From Candidatus Borkfalkia stercoripullorum (lineage in GTDB: Bacteria > Bacillota > Clostridia > Christensenellales > Borkfalkiaceae), in the NCBI GenBank assembly GCA_019119395.1, contig DWXC01000013.1:80884-120870 (forward strand): DNA of 39,987 bases. Direction: 5' to 3'. Position numbers and translations under genes: made by a program. Of the stretch, positions 25,774 through 34,788 are shown one piece after another (the stretch's first letter is position 1; every line of letters begins with the position of its first letter). Under the pieces are notes generated by a model, which was not told the origin of the DNA, ran no database searches, and saw nothing but the letters and a program-made list of their open reading frames with translations.

Positions 25774-27468
25774 ATGAAGGTCGTCATCATCGGCGGCGTC
25801 GCGGGCGGCGCGACCGCCGCGGCAAGGCTGAGAAGGCTCGACGAAACCGCGGAGATCGTCGTTCTGGAGCGGGGCGGTTATGTTTCCTATGCGAACTGCG
25901 GTCTGCCGTACTATCTCGGCGGCGTCATAAAGGAGCGGTCGAAACTCCTTTTGCAGACGCCCGAAAGTTTCAGGCGGCGGTTCAATGTGGACGTGCGCGT
26001 CAAAAACGAGGTTTTGGAGATCCTTCGCGATAAAAAGCAGGTGCGCGTGCGCCGCTTGCAGGACGGGAGCGAATATTTTGAAAGTTACGACAAACTCGTG
26101 TACTGCCCCGGAGCAAAGGCGCTGCGCCCGCCTTTTATACGGGAGGACGCGCGCATCTTCACGCTGCGCACCGTCGAAGATACCTTCGCGATAGACGACT
26201 ATATCAAGGCGAACGGCGTAAAGAGCGCGGTCGTGGTCGGCGGCGGGTTCATCGGGCTGGAAGCGGCGGAAAACCTGACGGAGCGGGGCATAAAAGTAAC
26301 GCTCGTACAGCTCGAAGATCAGGTCATGCTGCCCTTCGATTACGACATGGCGTGCATTCTGCATTCCAAACTGCGCGAAAAGGGGATCGACCTTCGCCTT
26401 TCAAGTAAAGTTGCTTCCCTGCGCGGGGAAGAAAGCGGCGTCGTCGCCGAAATCGAGGGGAAGGGCTGCGTGCGCGCGGACATCGCGCTTGCGGCGGTGG
26501 GCGTCGCGCCCGAAACGGACTTGGCGAAGAGTGCGGGGCTTTCGCTCGGCATCAGGGGCGCGGTGCTCGTCGATGCGCATATGCGCACGTCCGATCCCGA
26601 CATATACGCCGCGGGCGACGCGGTGCAGGTGAAAAATTGCGTCACGGGGAAGGATTCCCTCGTCCCGCTTGCAGGGCCTGCGAACAAGCAGGGGCGCATC
26701 GCGGCGGACAACATCGCGGGCATTGCGAGCGTCTATAAAGGGGCGCAGGGTTCGTCCGTCATGAAACTGTTCGAGCTTACGGCGGCGTCGACGGGGCTCT
26801 CCGAACGCGCCGCGCGCGAGGCGGGTTATGCGGCTGAAAGCGCGCTCCTGTTCTCGCCCGACCATGCGACGTACTACCCGGGCGCGAAAAACATGACGCT
26901 GAAAGTCGTGTTCGACCGCACGGACGGCAGGATACTCGGCGCGCAGGCGGTCGGCTTCGGCGGAACGGAAAAACGGATAGACGTGCTCGCAACGGCGATC
27001 CGCGCGGGCTTTACGGCGGAGGAGCTGACCGAGCTCGACCTCTGCTACGCGCCGCCCTATTCATCGGCGAAAGATCCCGTCAATATGGCGGGGTACGTCA
27101 TCGGCAATATTTTGCGCGGAACAGTCCGTCAGCACACCTGGAAGGACGTCGAGAAGCTCGCAGACGATGAAAACGCGCTGTTTTTGGACGTGCAGACGAG
27201 GGGAGAGTACGATGCCGCGCACCTTGCGGGCGCGATCAATATTCCCGTGGACGAACTGCGCGGGCGCATGAACGAGCTGGATAAAAGCAAAACGGTCTAT
27301 GTGAACTGTTACAGCGGTTTACGCAGTTATATCGCCTGCCGCATGCTTTCCGCGAACGGGTTCAAGTGTTCCAATCTTGCGGGCGGCATACGTTTTTACA
27401 AGGTCGTCGCCGAGGGCGGCGCGTACGACGAAGTGCCGCGGCATCTGTGCGGCGCTGTCAGCAAATGA
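25774..27468 (+). CDS. CoA-disulfide reductase-rhodanese fusion (CoADR-RHD)
   Basis: A 564-residue FAD/NAD(P)H pyridine nucleotide-disulfide oxidoreductase. N-terminal FAD motif VIIGGVAGGATAAARLRR, single redox cysteine in YVSYANCGLPYYLGG (Cys42), NAD(P)H motif VVVGGGFIGLEAAENL, and a second FAD motif IYAAGDAVQV. From about residue 465 a rhodanese domain follows, with active Cys512 in VNCYSGLRS. Family members reduce CoA disulfide or CoA persulfide and polysulfide; here the fused domain and preceding rhodanese and thioredoxin suggest sulfane-sulfur reduction. I start at 25774 with GGAGG upstream; a longer open frame to 25714 overlaps the rhodanese gene. Confidence 0.95.
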   Translation: MKVVIIGGVAGGATAAARLRRLDETAEIVVLERGGYVSYANCGLPYYLGGVIKERSKLLLQTPESFRRRFNVDVRVKNEVLEILRDKKQVRVRRLQDGSEYFESYDKLVYCPGAKALRPPFIREDARIFTLRTVEDTFAIDDYIKANGVKSAVVVGGGFIGLEAAENLTERGIKVTLVQLEDQVMLPFDYDMACILHSKLREKGIDLRLSSKVASLRGEESGVVAEIEGKGCVRADIALAAVGVAPETDLAKSAGLSLGIRGAVLVDAHMRTSDPDIYAAGDAVQVKNCVTGKDSLVPLAGPANKQGRIAADNIAGIASVYKGAQGSSVMKLFELTAASTGLSERAAREAGYAAESALLFSPDHATYYPGAKNMTLKVVFDRTDGRILGAQAVGFGGTEKRIDVLATAIRAGFTAEELTELDLCYAPPYSSAKDPVNMAGYVIGNILRGTVRQHTWKDVEKLADDENALFLDVQTRGEYDAAHLAGAINIPVDELRGRMNELDKSKTVYVNCYSGLRSYIACRMLSANGFKCSNLAGGIRFYKVVAEGGAYDEVPRHLCGAVSK

Positions 27469-27486
27469 GATGATATATAATAAACG

Positions 27487-27522
27487 GGCGGCGGCGCACG
27501 GTTTCGTGCGCCGCCGCCTTTT
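27487..27522 (+). terminator. Terminator after CoADR-RHD
   Basis: A 14-bp perfect stem (27487-27500 with 27505-27518) with loop GTTT and then TTTT. It shares the GGCGGCGGCGCA core with the hairpin at 4112-4149. Confidence 0.92.
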
Positions 27523-27555
27523 CACGGGTTGGCGTGCGTCCGTTTGCGGCAAGGC

Positions 27556-28512
27556 TCATATCTGTTTGAATTTCATCACGATGTCCTGCGGGTAGTCTCC
27601 GAAGCCTTTGCCGAACAGGTTCAGCCCGCCCTGATGCTCCGCGCTTTCCTTTACGCCGATCTTCAGGCGGATGTGGTCGCCGCCTTCGTGCAGGAAATCT
27701 CCGATCGTAACGTTCGCGTTGACGGGCTGGCCGTTCAGGCAGCAGCCGTTCTCTCCTATGGTCAGGGTATACAAAAGCCCGTACTGCGTGGCGTTGAGCG
27801 GCCAGTAGGCGGGGGAATAGTTCCCCGCGCGCCCGCCGAAGTCTCCCGGGCAGGTAAACGTGGCGATCTCTTTTCCGTTCAGCCAGACGGTGACGTCGCT
27901 CGGCCAGTCGTTGCGGTAATAGGGCGCTTCCGAACAGCATTCGAAGGAGATCTCGATGTGATTGTAAAAGGGGTACGCGGCGAGATGGTTGGGAAAGTTG
28001 TAACTCACGTCTCCGTGCGAAAACCCGAGGATCTGCGCGCCCGTCCTTTCCGGCGTGAACAGCATGGAAGTGATCTGGTCTTTTTCAAAGAGATATTTTT
28101 CGGAATCGGCGAGATAGCCGCTGTTTCTGATGTTCAGTTCGACGTAATTTCCGACGGGCATCTCCACGGCGATCGCTTTGTGCGCGGGTTCGATGTCTTT
28201 GTCGGAATAGTCGATGCCGATCTCCACGACGGCTTTGTAACACAGCTTCATATGTCCCTTTTTTGCGGGCTGGTACTGTATTTTGATCAGGCGCGCCCCT
28301 TCCAAAATATTGATATGGTTGGAAACCGAGCTTGCCGCAAGGCCGAGCGCTTCGGCGATCTCCAATACGTTCATCGGCTTTTCAGACAAAAGCCGCAGGA
28401 TGCGCATCCTGTCGCGCGAGGAAAGCGCTCTGCCGAGCGCGCATATTTTCGCGTCGTCGTTTTCGTCCATGACGGAAAGATTCAGTTTGCTGACGCGGTG
28501 CAGGGTATTCAT
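27556..28512 (-). CDS. ArsR-type HTH regulator with a large C-terminal effector-like domain
   Basis: The 318-residue protein begins with an ArsR winged helix (residues 25-95; KPMNVLEIAEALGLAASSVSNHINIL). The remaining 220 residues are beta-rich, with VTVWLNGKEIATFTCPGD and NYSPAYWPLNATQYG, resembling ligand-sensing domains seen on ArsR-type regulators beside glycoside hydrolase genes; the fold is not established from sequence. It lacks the metal-binding cysteine pattern of classic ArsR. Start at 28512 has AAAGGAG upstream. It is divergent from a GH2 gene, so a role in glycoside sensing is inferred. Confidence 0.85.
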   Translation of the reverse strand: MNTLHRVSKLNLSVMDENDDAKICALGRALSSRDRMRILRLLSEKPMNVLEIAEALGLAASSVSNHINILEGARLIKIQYQPAKKGHMKLCYKAVVEIGIDYSDKDIEPAHKAIAVEMPVGNYVELNIRNSGYLADSEKYLFEKDQITSMLFTPERTGAQILGFSHGDVSYNFPNHLAAYPFYNHIEISFECCSEAPYYRNDWPSDVTVWLNGKEIATFTCPGDFGGRAGNYSPAYWPLNATQYGLLYTLTIGENGCCLNGQPVNANVTIGDFLHEGGDHIRLKIGVKESAEHQGGLNLFGKGFGDYPQDIVMKFKQI

Positions 28513-28553
28513 GATACGTCTCCTTTGAAACATTATCTTTGTGATTCAAATTT

Positions 28554-28582
28554 ATTGTATCAGAAAGGGACGGGAAAGTCAA
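28554..28582 (-). promoter_or_regulatory. Promoter of the ArsR-type regulator gene
   Basis: Minus strand TTGACT (28582-28577), 17-base spacer, TACAAT (28559-28554). Downstream, TTTGAA (28524-28529) and TTCAAA (28545-28550) form an inverted repeat between the predicted start and the ATG. Confidence 0.85.
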
Positions 28583-28604
28583 TATTCCCGAATGCTTTTG
28601 CGTA

Positions 28605-28633
28605 TTGACAGGCCGCCTTCCATCGTTTAGAAT
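28605..28633 (+). promoter_or_regulatory. Promoter of the GH2 gene
   Basis: TTGACA (28605-28610), 17-base spacer, TAGAAT (28628-28633). Its -35 faces the regulator -35 22 bases away, so one bound protein could affect both. Confidence 0.85.
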
Positions 28634-28727
28634 AGAGAGCGGGAGGTGCGGCCGTAGGCATACGGTACTGCGCCGCGGCGACCGTTTTACGGGTGCTGCC
28701 GTTATAGAACAAAAAAGGAGCAGGGTC

Positions 28728-30455
28728 ATGAAAGATATTCACGCGAATCCTCAGTTCAGAAGGGAAAACATGCGCAGCCTGGACGGGGAATGGGAGTTTG
28801 AAATTTTGGATACGCCCTTTGCCGATAATCTTACGGAGCGCACGCTGACGGGGAAGATCTGCGTGCCGTTCTGCCCCGAAAGCGAACTTTCGGGCGTGGG
28901 GTACAAGGGAGAGATACGGTATTGCGCCTATGCAAAAACTTTTTCGCTTTCGGCGGAGGAGAAAAAAGAAAAGGTGCTTCTCCGCTTCGGCGCGTGCGAT
29001 TACGAAGCGCACGTATATCTCAACGGCGTGCGCGCGGGCAGTCACCGCGGGGGCTATTCTTCCTTTTATTTGGATGTGTCGGCGCTTATTCGCGAAGGGG
29101 GAAACCGCCTCTTCGTGCTCGTATACGACGACCCGAAAGACGATTGCCCTTCGGGCAAGCAGACGTTCAAAGAGTCGTCGTTCGGCTGTTTTTATTCCCG
29201 CGTGACGGGCATCTGGCAGTCGGTCTGGCTGGAATTCGTCCCCGAATGTTACCTCACCTCCGTGCGCTTTATCCCGGATATCCGAAATTGCTCAGTCCGC
29301 GTCCGCGCGGAGTCGTTCGGCAGCGAAAAGTTCGGGATGCAGGTGTTTTACGGGGGCAGAAAAGTCGGGGAATGCGCCTTCCCGCTCACGCAGTACGGGG
29401 AAGGCGAGTGCCGCCTTTCCGAAAAACATCTTTGGGAAGTCGGCAAAGGCAGGCTGTACGACGTCGTTCTCACTTACGGCAAAGACGTCGTGCACAGTTA
29501 TTTCGGGCTTCGCGAATGCGCGTTTTCGGGCGAAAAATTCCTGCTCAACGGAAAGAGCGTGTTCCAGCGCCTCGTGCTCGATCAGGGGTATCACCCGAAG
29601 GGGCTGTATACCGTCCCCACGGAAGAGGAGATGCGCGACGAGATCGGAATGGCGACCGCTCTCGGCTTCAACGGCGCGCGCCTGCATCAGAAAGTGTTCG
29701 AGCCGCAGTTCCTGTACGAATGCGACAAAGCGGGCTATCTCGTATGGGAAGAGCTTCCGAGTTGGGGCGTCGATTATACAGACCTTTCGGGGATCGGCGG
29801 CGTGCTGGAGGAGTGGCGCGAGATCGTCGGGCGCGACGTGAACCATCCCTGCATCGTGACGTGGTGCCCCGCAAACGAATTTTGGACGGACGAATTCCGC
29901 GGGAACAAATATCCGCGCGTCTGCGACCTGCGCTATGTGAAAATTTTATACGCCTTTACGAAAATGCTCGACGATACCCGCCCGTGCGTGGATTCGAGCG
30001 GCGGCTACCATACGGGCGAAACGGACTTATACGATTTCCACACCTACGACGGCATCGAAAAGGCGGAAAAGTATCTTGCGGCGTTTGAAAGCGAGGGAAA
30101 ACTGGTCATGCCTCTCCTGATGCCCGAAAAAGCGGAATGCCGCGCGGCGGCGTACCGCCCGGGTCAGCCCGTCTTGGCGAGCGAATACGGCGGGATCGCG
30201 TACGACCCCGAAGCGTCGGGCTGGGGATACGCCGCGGCGGCGACCCCGAAAGAACTTGCCAAAAAGGCGGCGGAACTGAGCCGTGCGTATATGAATTGCC
30301 CGAAACTTTCGGGCATGTGCTATACCCAGCTTTACGACGTCGAACAGGAAAAAAACGGGCTGTATTACTATGACAGAACGCCGAAAATGAACGAATCGGA
30401 AGCGGAGATCCTGCGAAAAGTCCTCCGCGCCCCCGCAAAGATCGAAAAGGAATAG
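28728..30455 (+). CDS. Glycoside hydrolase family 2 enzyme
   Basis: A 575-residue GH2 protein, likely a beta-galactosidase, glucuronidase or mannosidase-type enzyme; the exact sugar is not readable. Opening ENMRSLDGEWEF matches the sugar-binding domain. The catalytic acid/base is Glu384 in TWCPANEFW, and the nucleophile is Glu486 in VLASEYGG. No signal peptide, so substrate is likely cleaved inside the cell. It is shorter than LacZ-type enzymes, as in many Firmicute GH2 forms. AAAGGAG precedes the ATG at 28728; the frame extends upstream but into the promoter region. Confidence 0.93.
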   Translation: MKDIHANPQFRRENMRSLDGEWEFEILDTPFADNLTERTLTGKICVPFCPESELSGVGYKGEIRYCAYAKTFSLSAEEKKEKVLLRFGACDYEAHVYLNGVRAGSHRGGYSSFYLDVSALIREGGNRLFVLVYDDPKDDCPSGKQTFKESSFGCFYSRVTGIWQSVWLEFVPECYLTSVRFIPDIRNCSVRVRAESFGSEKFGMQVFYGGRKVGECAFPLTQYGEGECRLSEKHLWEVGKGRLYDVVLTYGKDVVHSYFGLRECAFSGEKFLLNGKSVFQRLVLDQGYHPKGLYTVPTEEEMRDEIGMATALGFNGARLHQKVFEPQFLYECDKAGYLVWEELPSWGVDYTDLSGIGGVLEEWREIVGRDVNHPCIVTWCPANEFWTDEFRGNKYPRVCDLRYVKILYAFTKMLDDTRPCVDSSGGYHTGETDLYDFHTYDGIEKAEKYLAAFESEGKLVMPLLMPEKAECRAAAYRPGQPVLASEYGGIAYDPEASGWGYAAAATPKELAKKAAELSRAYMNCPKLSGMCYTQLYDVEQEKNGLYYYDRTPKMNESEAEILRKVLRAPAKIEKE

Positions 30456-30495
30456 CGGGGCGGCGGATCCGAAAAAATAAAAAGGAGAAAATGCG

Positions 30496-31797
30496 ATGAA
30501 ACAAGGCGAAAGATGCGCAAGGGATGCGGCAAAGGCGGAAGAGATCTTAAAGCGGTATGCCTCCGCGGGCAAAATGATGATCGGCGGCTGGGACAATCCG
30601 TGGCATTCATACGATGCGTACAAGACGGCGAAGGATATGGGCCTCACGCACATGTTCATGTGGGGAGACCGCGGCACGTTCCTCCCCGGGAAAAGGGCGG
30701 GCGAGGGGTCGCAAAACATGGAGGAGTTGCAGGCATGGTTTGACGAACTCGGGCTGAAAGCCGTCTGGCAGACGGGTTCGGACATGAACTCCGCGCAGGC
30801 GGGCGCGTTCAACGAGGATCTGCGCAACTATCCCTGCGTGGAAGGGATCGACCTGTTCGACGAGCCGCGCTATCCCGCCCTCGAAATGCTCAAAGGCGTG
30901 GTGAAAAATTTCGACGACAAATTCGGCGACAGCCTGCTGTGTTATTTCAACCTTCTCCCTTCGAGCACGCCCGACGAAGAACTGCACAGCACCTATGCGC
31001 AGTATATCGACAAGTTCAAAGAAATTTTCGAAGTCATCCGAAAGGGGCGGCGCATGGTCAGCACCGATGTGTATCCCCTTCTCAAAGAGGGGGACGTCCT
31101 TTCCCTCAACGATACGTGGCTGACGAATATGTATCAACTGCGCAGGCTGGCAGACGAAACGGGCGCGGAATTTACCATGTTTATCCAGTCGGTCGGGTTC
31201 AACGGGCACAGGCGGCCGAAGAGCGAAGAGGAGATACGCTTTCAGGTATGGACGGATCTTTGCTTCGGCATCACGGGCTACATCTATTTCACCTACGCGA
31301 ACGACCCCAACACGACGGGAGACTTCACGTATACGGAGACGGTCTGCAACAAAAAGGGCGAGCCGACCGATAAAAAATACTTCGAAGGATGCAAGCGGGT
31401 CAACGAGGAGGTGCATAAATTCGCGCCCGTTTACCGCTCTTTCGTTTGGAAAGGCGTGCTCGTTTCTTACGGAGACGAGGGGAGTACCGACGCCGGACTC
31501 GCCGCGCTCGGAAAATACGCGCTTCCGACGGCGGATTTTTTAAAATTTTATCAAAGCAGTTCGGACGCCGTTTACGGCGTTTACCGTGCGGCGGACGGCA
31601 GCGACGCGCTCGCCGTGGTCAATTACACAGACCCCTGCCTCGGACTCGAAAACACGGTGCGGCTGATTTTTGACGGCGCGGATTCGGTGCTGATGTTCCG
31701 CAAAGGCGCCTGGGAGTACTGCCGCGCGGCGGAGGGCATGTTCGAAGTGACGCTCGGCTGCGGAGAAGGGGTTTTCCTGATCCCTTATCGGTCATAA
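30496..31797 (+). CDS. Putative TIM-barrel glycoside hydrolase-like protein
   Basis: A 433-residue soluble protein, family not recognised with certainty. The first ~320 residues look like a glycosidase-type TIM barrel: AGKMMIGGWDNPW, MGLTHMFMWGD, GLKAVWQTGSDM, VEGIDLFDEP (possible catalytic acid in the DEP motif), DVYPLL, and ITGYIYFTYAN. The last ~110 residues are beta-rich (VYGVYRAADGSDALAVVNYT), typical of a terminal accessory domain. GGAG lies before the ATG. It follows the GH2 gene after 40 bases and ends at a bidirectional terminator, so it probably acts on related sugars. Confidence 0.7.
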   Translation: MKQGERCARDAAKAEEILKRYASAGKMMIGGWDNPWHSYDAYKTAKDMGLTHMFMWGDRGTFLPGKRAGEGSQNMEELQAWFDELGLKAVWQTGSDMNSAQAGAFNEDLRNYPCVEGIDLFDEPRYPALEMLKGVVKNFDDKFGDSLLCYFNLLPSSTPDEELHSTYAQYIDKFKEIFEVIRKGRRMVSTDVYPLLKEGDVLSLNDTWLTNMYQLRRLADETGAEFTMFIQSVGFNGHRRPKSEEEIRFQVWTDLCFGITGYIYFTYANDPNTTGDFTYTETVCNKKGEPTDKKYFEGCKRVNEEVHKFAPVYRSFVWKGVLVSYGDEGSTDAGLAALGKYALPTADFLKFYQSSSDAVYGVYRAADGSDALAVVNYTDPCLGLENTVRLIFDGADSVLMFRKGAWEYCRAAEGMFEVTLGCGEGVFLIPYRS

Positions 31798-31808
31798 CGG
31801 AAAAGCAT

Positions 31809-31845
31809 AAAACGGCGGCGCACGTTTGCAGTGCGCCGCCGTTTT
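31809..31845. terminator. Bidirectional terminator between sugar genes and the WYL gene
   Basis: A 15-bp perfect stem (31809-31823 with 31831-31845) and 7-base loop, with T-runs on both strands. It shares the CGGCGGCGCA core with the hairpins at 4112 and 27487. Confidence 0.92.
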
Positions 31846-31891
31846 GCGTCGTTCGTTCTGTTTTCGGCTTGTGCGCCGAAGGCGCGCCCGT

Positions 31892-32821
31892 TTAATCCCC
31901 CGCGTATAGCGAAGCGAGTTTTTCCGCGCGCGCCTGCACTTCTTTGGCGAGGGCCGCGGGGGAGAGCACGCGCACCCCGTCGCCGAAACTCATGATCTTA
32001 GAAAGCAACACTTCTCCCTGCGGCAGGGTCGCCTCCGCGGTGATGTTTTCGCCGTCCACGCGTATATTGTCCATGCCGAGCCACTCCTCCACGTCGGGGA
32101 GCGCTTTTTTTTGTACGGAAAACCTGACTTCGGCGAGCGGCGCGTTCTCAAAATTGAATTTGAGGGGGAGGTTGGCGCGGTCTATCTCGCGGCGGGGGAA
32201 AATTTCTCCCGTTTTGCGCGCGCTCCTGACCCTGCCCACCTTGAACAGGCGGAAATCGCCGCGTTTTCTGCACCATGCGTATACGTACCAGATATTTTGT
32301 TTATAAACGAGCAGGTGCGGCTCGACGATGCGGCGGCTCTCCCTGCCTTCGCGGTCGATATAGAGGAGATCGAGGCACTCGCAGTGTTCGGCGGCGTCTT
32401 CGAGCACTTTGAGTTTTTCGGAAAAGTCGTACGCGTCTCCCCAGGTGCCGCTGTCCACGACGATGTTGCCCGTAAGCGCCATGCTGCGGCTGTCCGCTTT
32501 CTGTTGGGAAAGAAGTTTGTCCAGCGCGCTTTTGACCGTTTCGTCGTGCATCTGTTCGTAGAGCGCGCCGAGCGCGTTGACCGCCGCGGCGTATTCGTCT
32601 TTCGTGAAAAAATTTTCGGGCAGCTTATATGTGTCGGGCAGGAATATTCCGCCGCCCCTGCCGCGTATGATATCGACGGGAACGCCCGATACGATCAGCT
32701 CTTCGAGATAGCGGTGTATGCTCCGTTCGGATACGCCGCAGTTTGCGGCGAGTTCCGCCGCCGTCGTCTGCCGTTTCTTTAAAAGAGAAAACAAAATTTT
32801 CAGCATCGCCTGGAACTTCAT
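31892..32821 (-). CDS. WYL-domain transcriptional regulator (YafY/DeoR-type)
   Basis: A 309-residue regulator with an N-terminal HTH (residues 3-55; AAELAANCGVSERSIHRYLEEL), a middle helical region, and a WYL domain (about 140-225) with the diagnostic WYVYAWC at 178-184 and RLFKVGRVRS. WYL domains often bind nucleotides, nucleic acid or other small ligands. A GAGG box precedes the ATG. It is divergent from a small Cys/Arg-rich gene, and a palindrome overlaps its own promoter, so both genes may be controlled by it. Confidence 0.92.
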   Translation of the reverse strand: MKFQAMLKILFSLLKKRQTTAAELAANCGVSERSIHRYLEELIVSGVPVDIIRGRGGGIFLPDTYKLPENFFTKDEYAAAVNALGALYEQMHDETVKSALDKLLSQQKADSRSMALTGNIVVDSGTWGDAYDFSEKLKVLEDAAEHCECLDLLYIDREGRESRRIVEPHLLVYKQNIWYVYAWCRKRGDFRLFKVGRVRSARKTGEIFPRREIDRANLPLKFNFENAPLAEVRFSVQKKALPDVEEWLGMDNIRVDGENITAEATLPQGEVLLSKIMSFGDGVRVLSPAALAKEVQARAEKLASLYAGD

Positions 32822-32860
32822 TGTTTACCTCGGAAAAAATTTTTTGGATTTCTCAAAAAT

Positions 32861-32889
32861 ATTTTAATAAATATGACAATATATGTCAA
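32861..32889 (-). promoter_or_regulatory. Promoter of the WYL gene, with overlapping palindrome
   Basis: Minus strand TTGACA (32889-32884), 17-base spacer, TAAAAT (32866-32861). TGACA-N5-TGTCA (32874-32888) overlaps the -35. On the plus strand TATAAT at 32901-32906 could serve the divergent gene, with no clear -35. Confidence 0.8.
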
Positions 32890-32959
32890 CTATTTTTTCG
32901 TATAATAGGGGCAGCAAGAACGGAAGAAGAAAAATTTCCGCAAACGGAGGACAAGCAGT

Positions 32960-33265
32960 ATGAAAAATTTATCGGGTGCCTTATTCGGGAAGAAGGAAGC
33001 GCGCTGCGTCGTTTTGCCGCTCAGCATTTGCAGGAGCGCGGTGCGCAGGGACGCGGAGCGCCCCGCCGTATGCAGGGAAGTGCCCGTACGCGCCGTTCCT
33101 TTGCGCGCTGAGCGGGAAAGGTTGGGGCGTTTTCGGTGCGGCGCGCCTTCGCGCGGAAAAAGTTGCGGCTTTTCTGTCACGCTCGACGAGATGATCGAGA
33201 ACCTTTCTCTTCTGAAAGGCCTGAACGTAGAGGAGCGCGCGCGGGCGGCGCAATCGGAAAATTGA
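32960..33265 (+). CDS. Small Arg/Cys-rich hypothetical protein
   Basis: A 101-residue open frame with GGAGG ten bases before the ATG and a plausible -10 (TATAAT, 32901-32906). Codon third positions fit the neighbours. Five cysteines (ARC, SIC, AVC, FRC, KSC) and many arginines lie in the first two thirds; the end VTLDEMIENLSLLKGLNVEER is helical. No family is recognised. A frame error in the arginine-rich middle cannot be excluded. It is divergent from the WYL regulator and ends 128 bases before gdhA, which has its own promoter. Confidence 0.5.
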   Translation: MKNLSGALFGKKEARCVVLPLSICRSAVRRDAERPAVCREVPVRAVPLRAERERLGRFRCGAPSRGKSCGFSVTLDEMIENLSLLKGLNVEERARAAQSEN

Positions 33266-33306
33266 CCCTTCATAAAAAGGTATTATGAAAAATATAAGAT
33301 TTATGA

Positions 33307-34728
<1,422 letters not shown>

Positions 34729-34749
34729 TTTAATTCCGATCACAAAAAT

Positions 34750-34788
34750 AAAACAGGCAGAACGGGTTGCTCGCTCTGCCTGTTTTTT
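34750..34788. terminator. Bidirectional terminator between gdhA and the membrane-protein gene
   Basis: AAAACAGGCAG (34750-34760) pairs with CTGCCTGTTTT (34776-34786), with one more A-T pair inside, and is followed by T on the plus strand and, through the A-run, on the minus strand. Confidence 0.88.
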
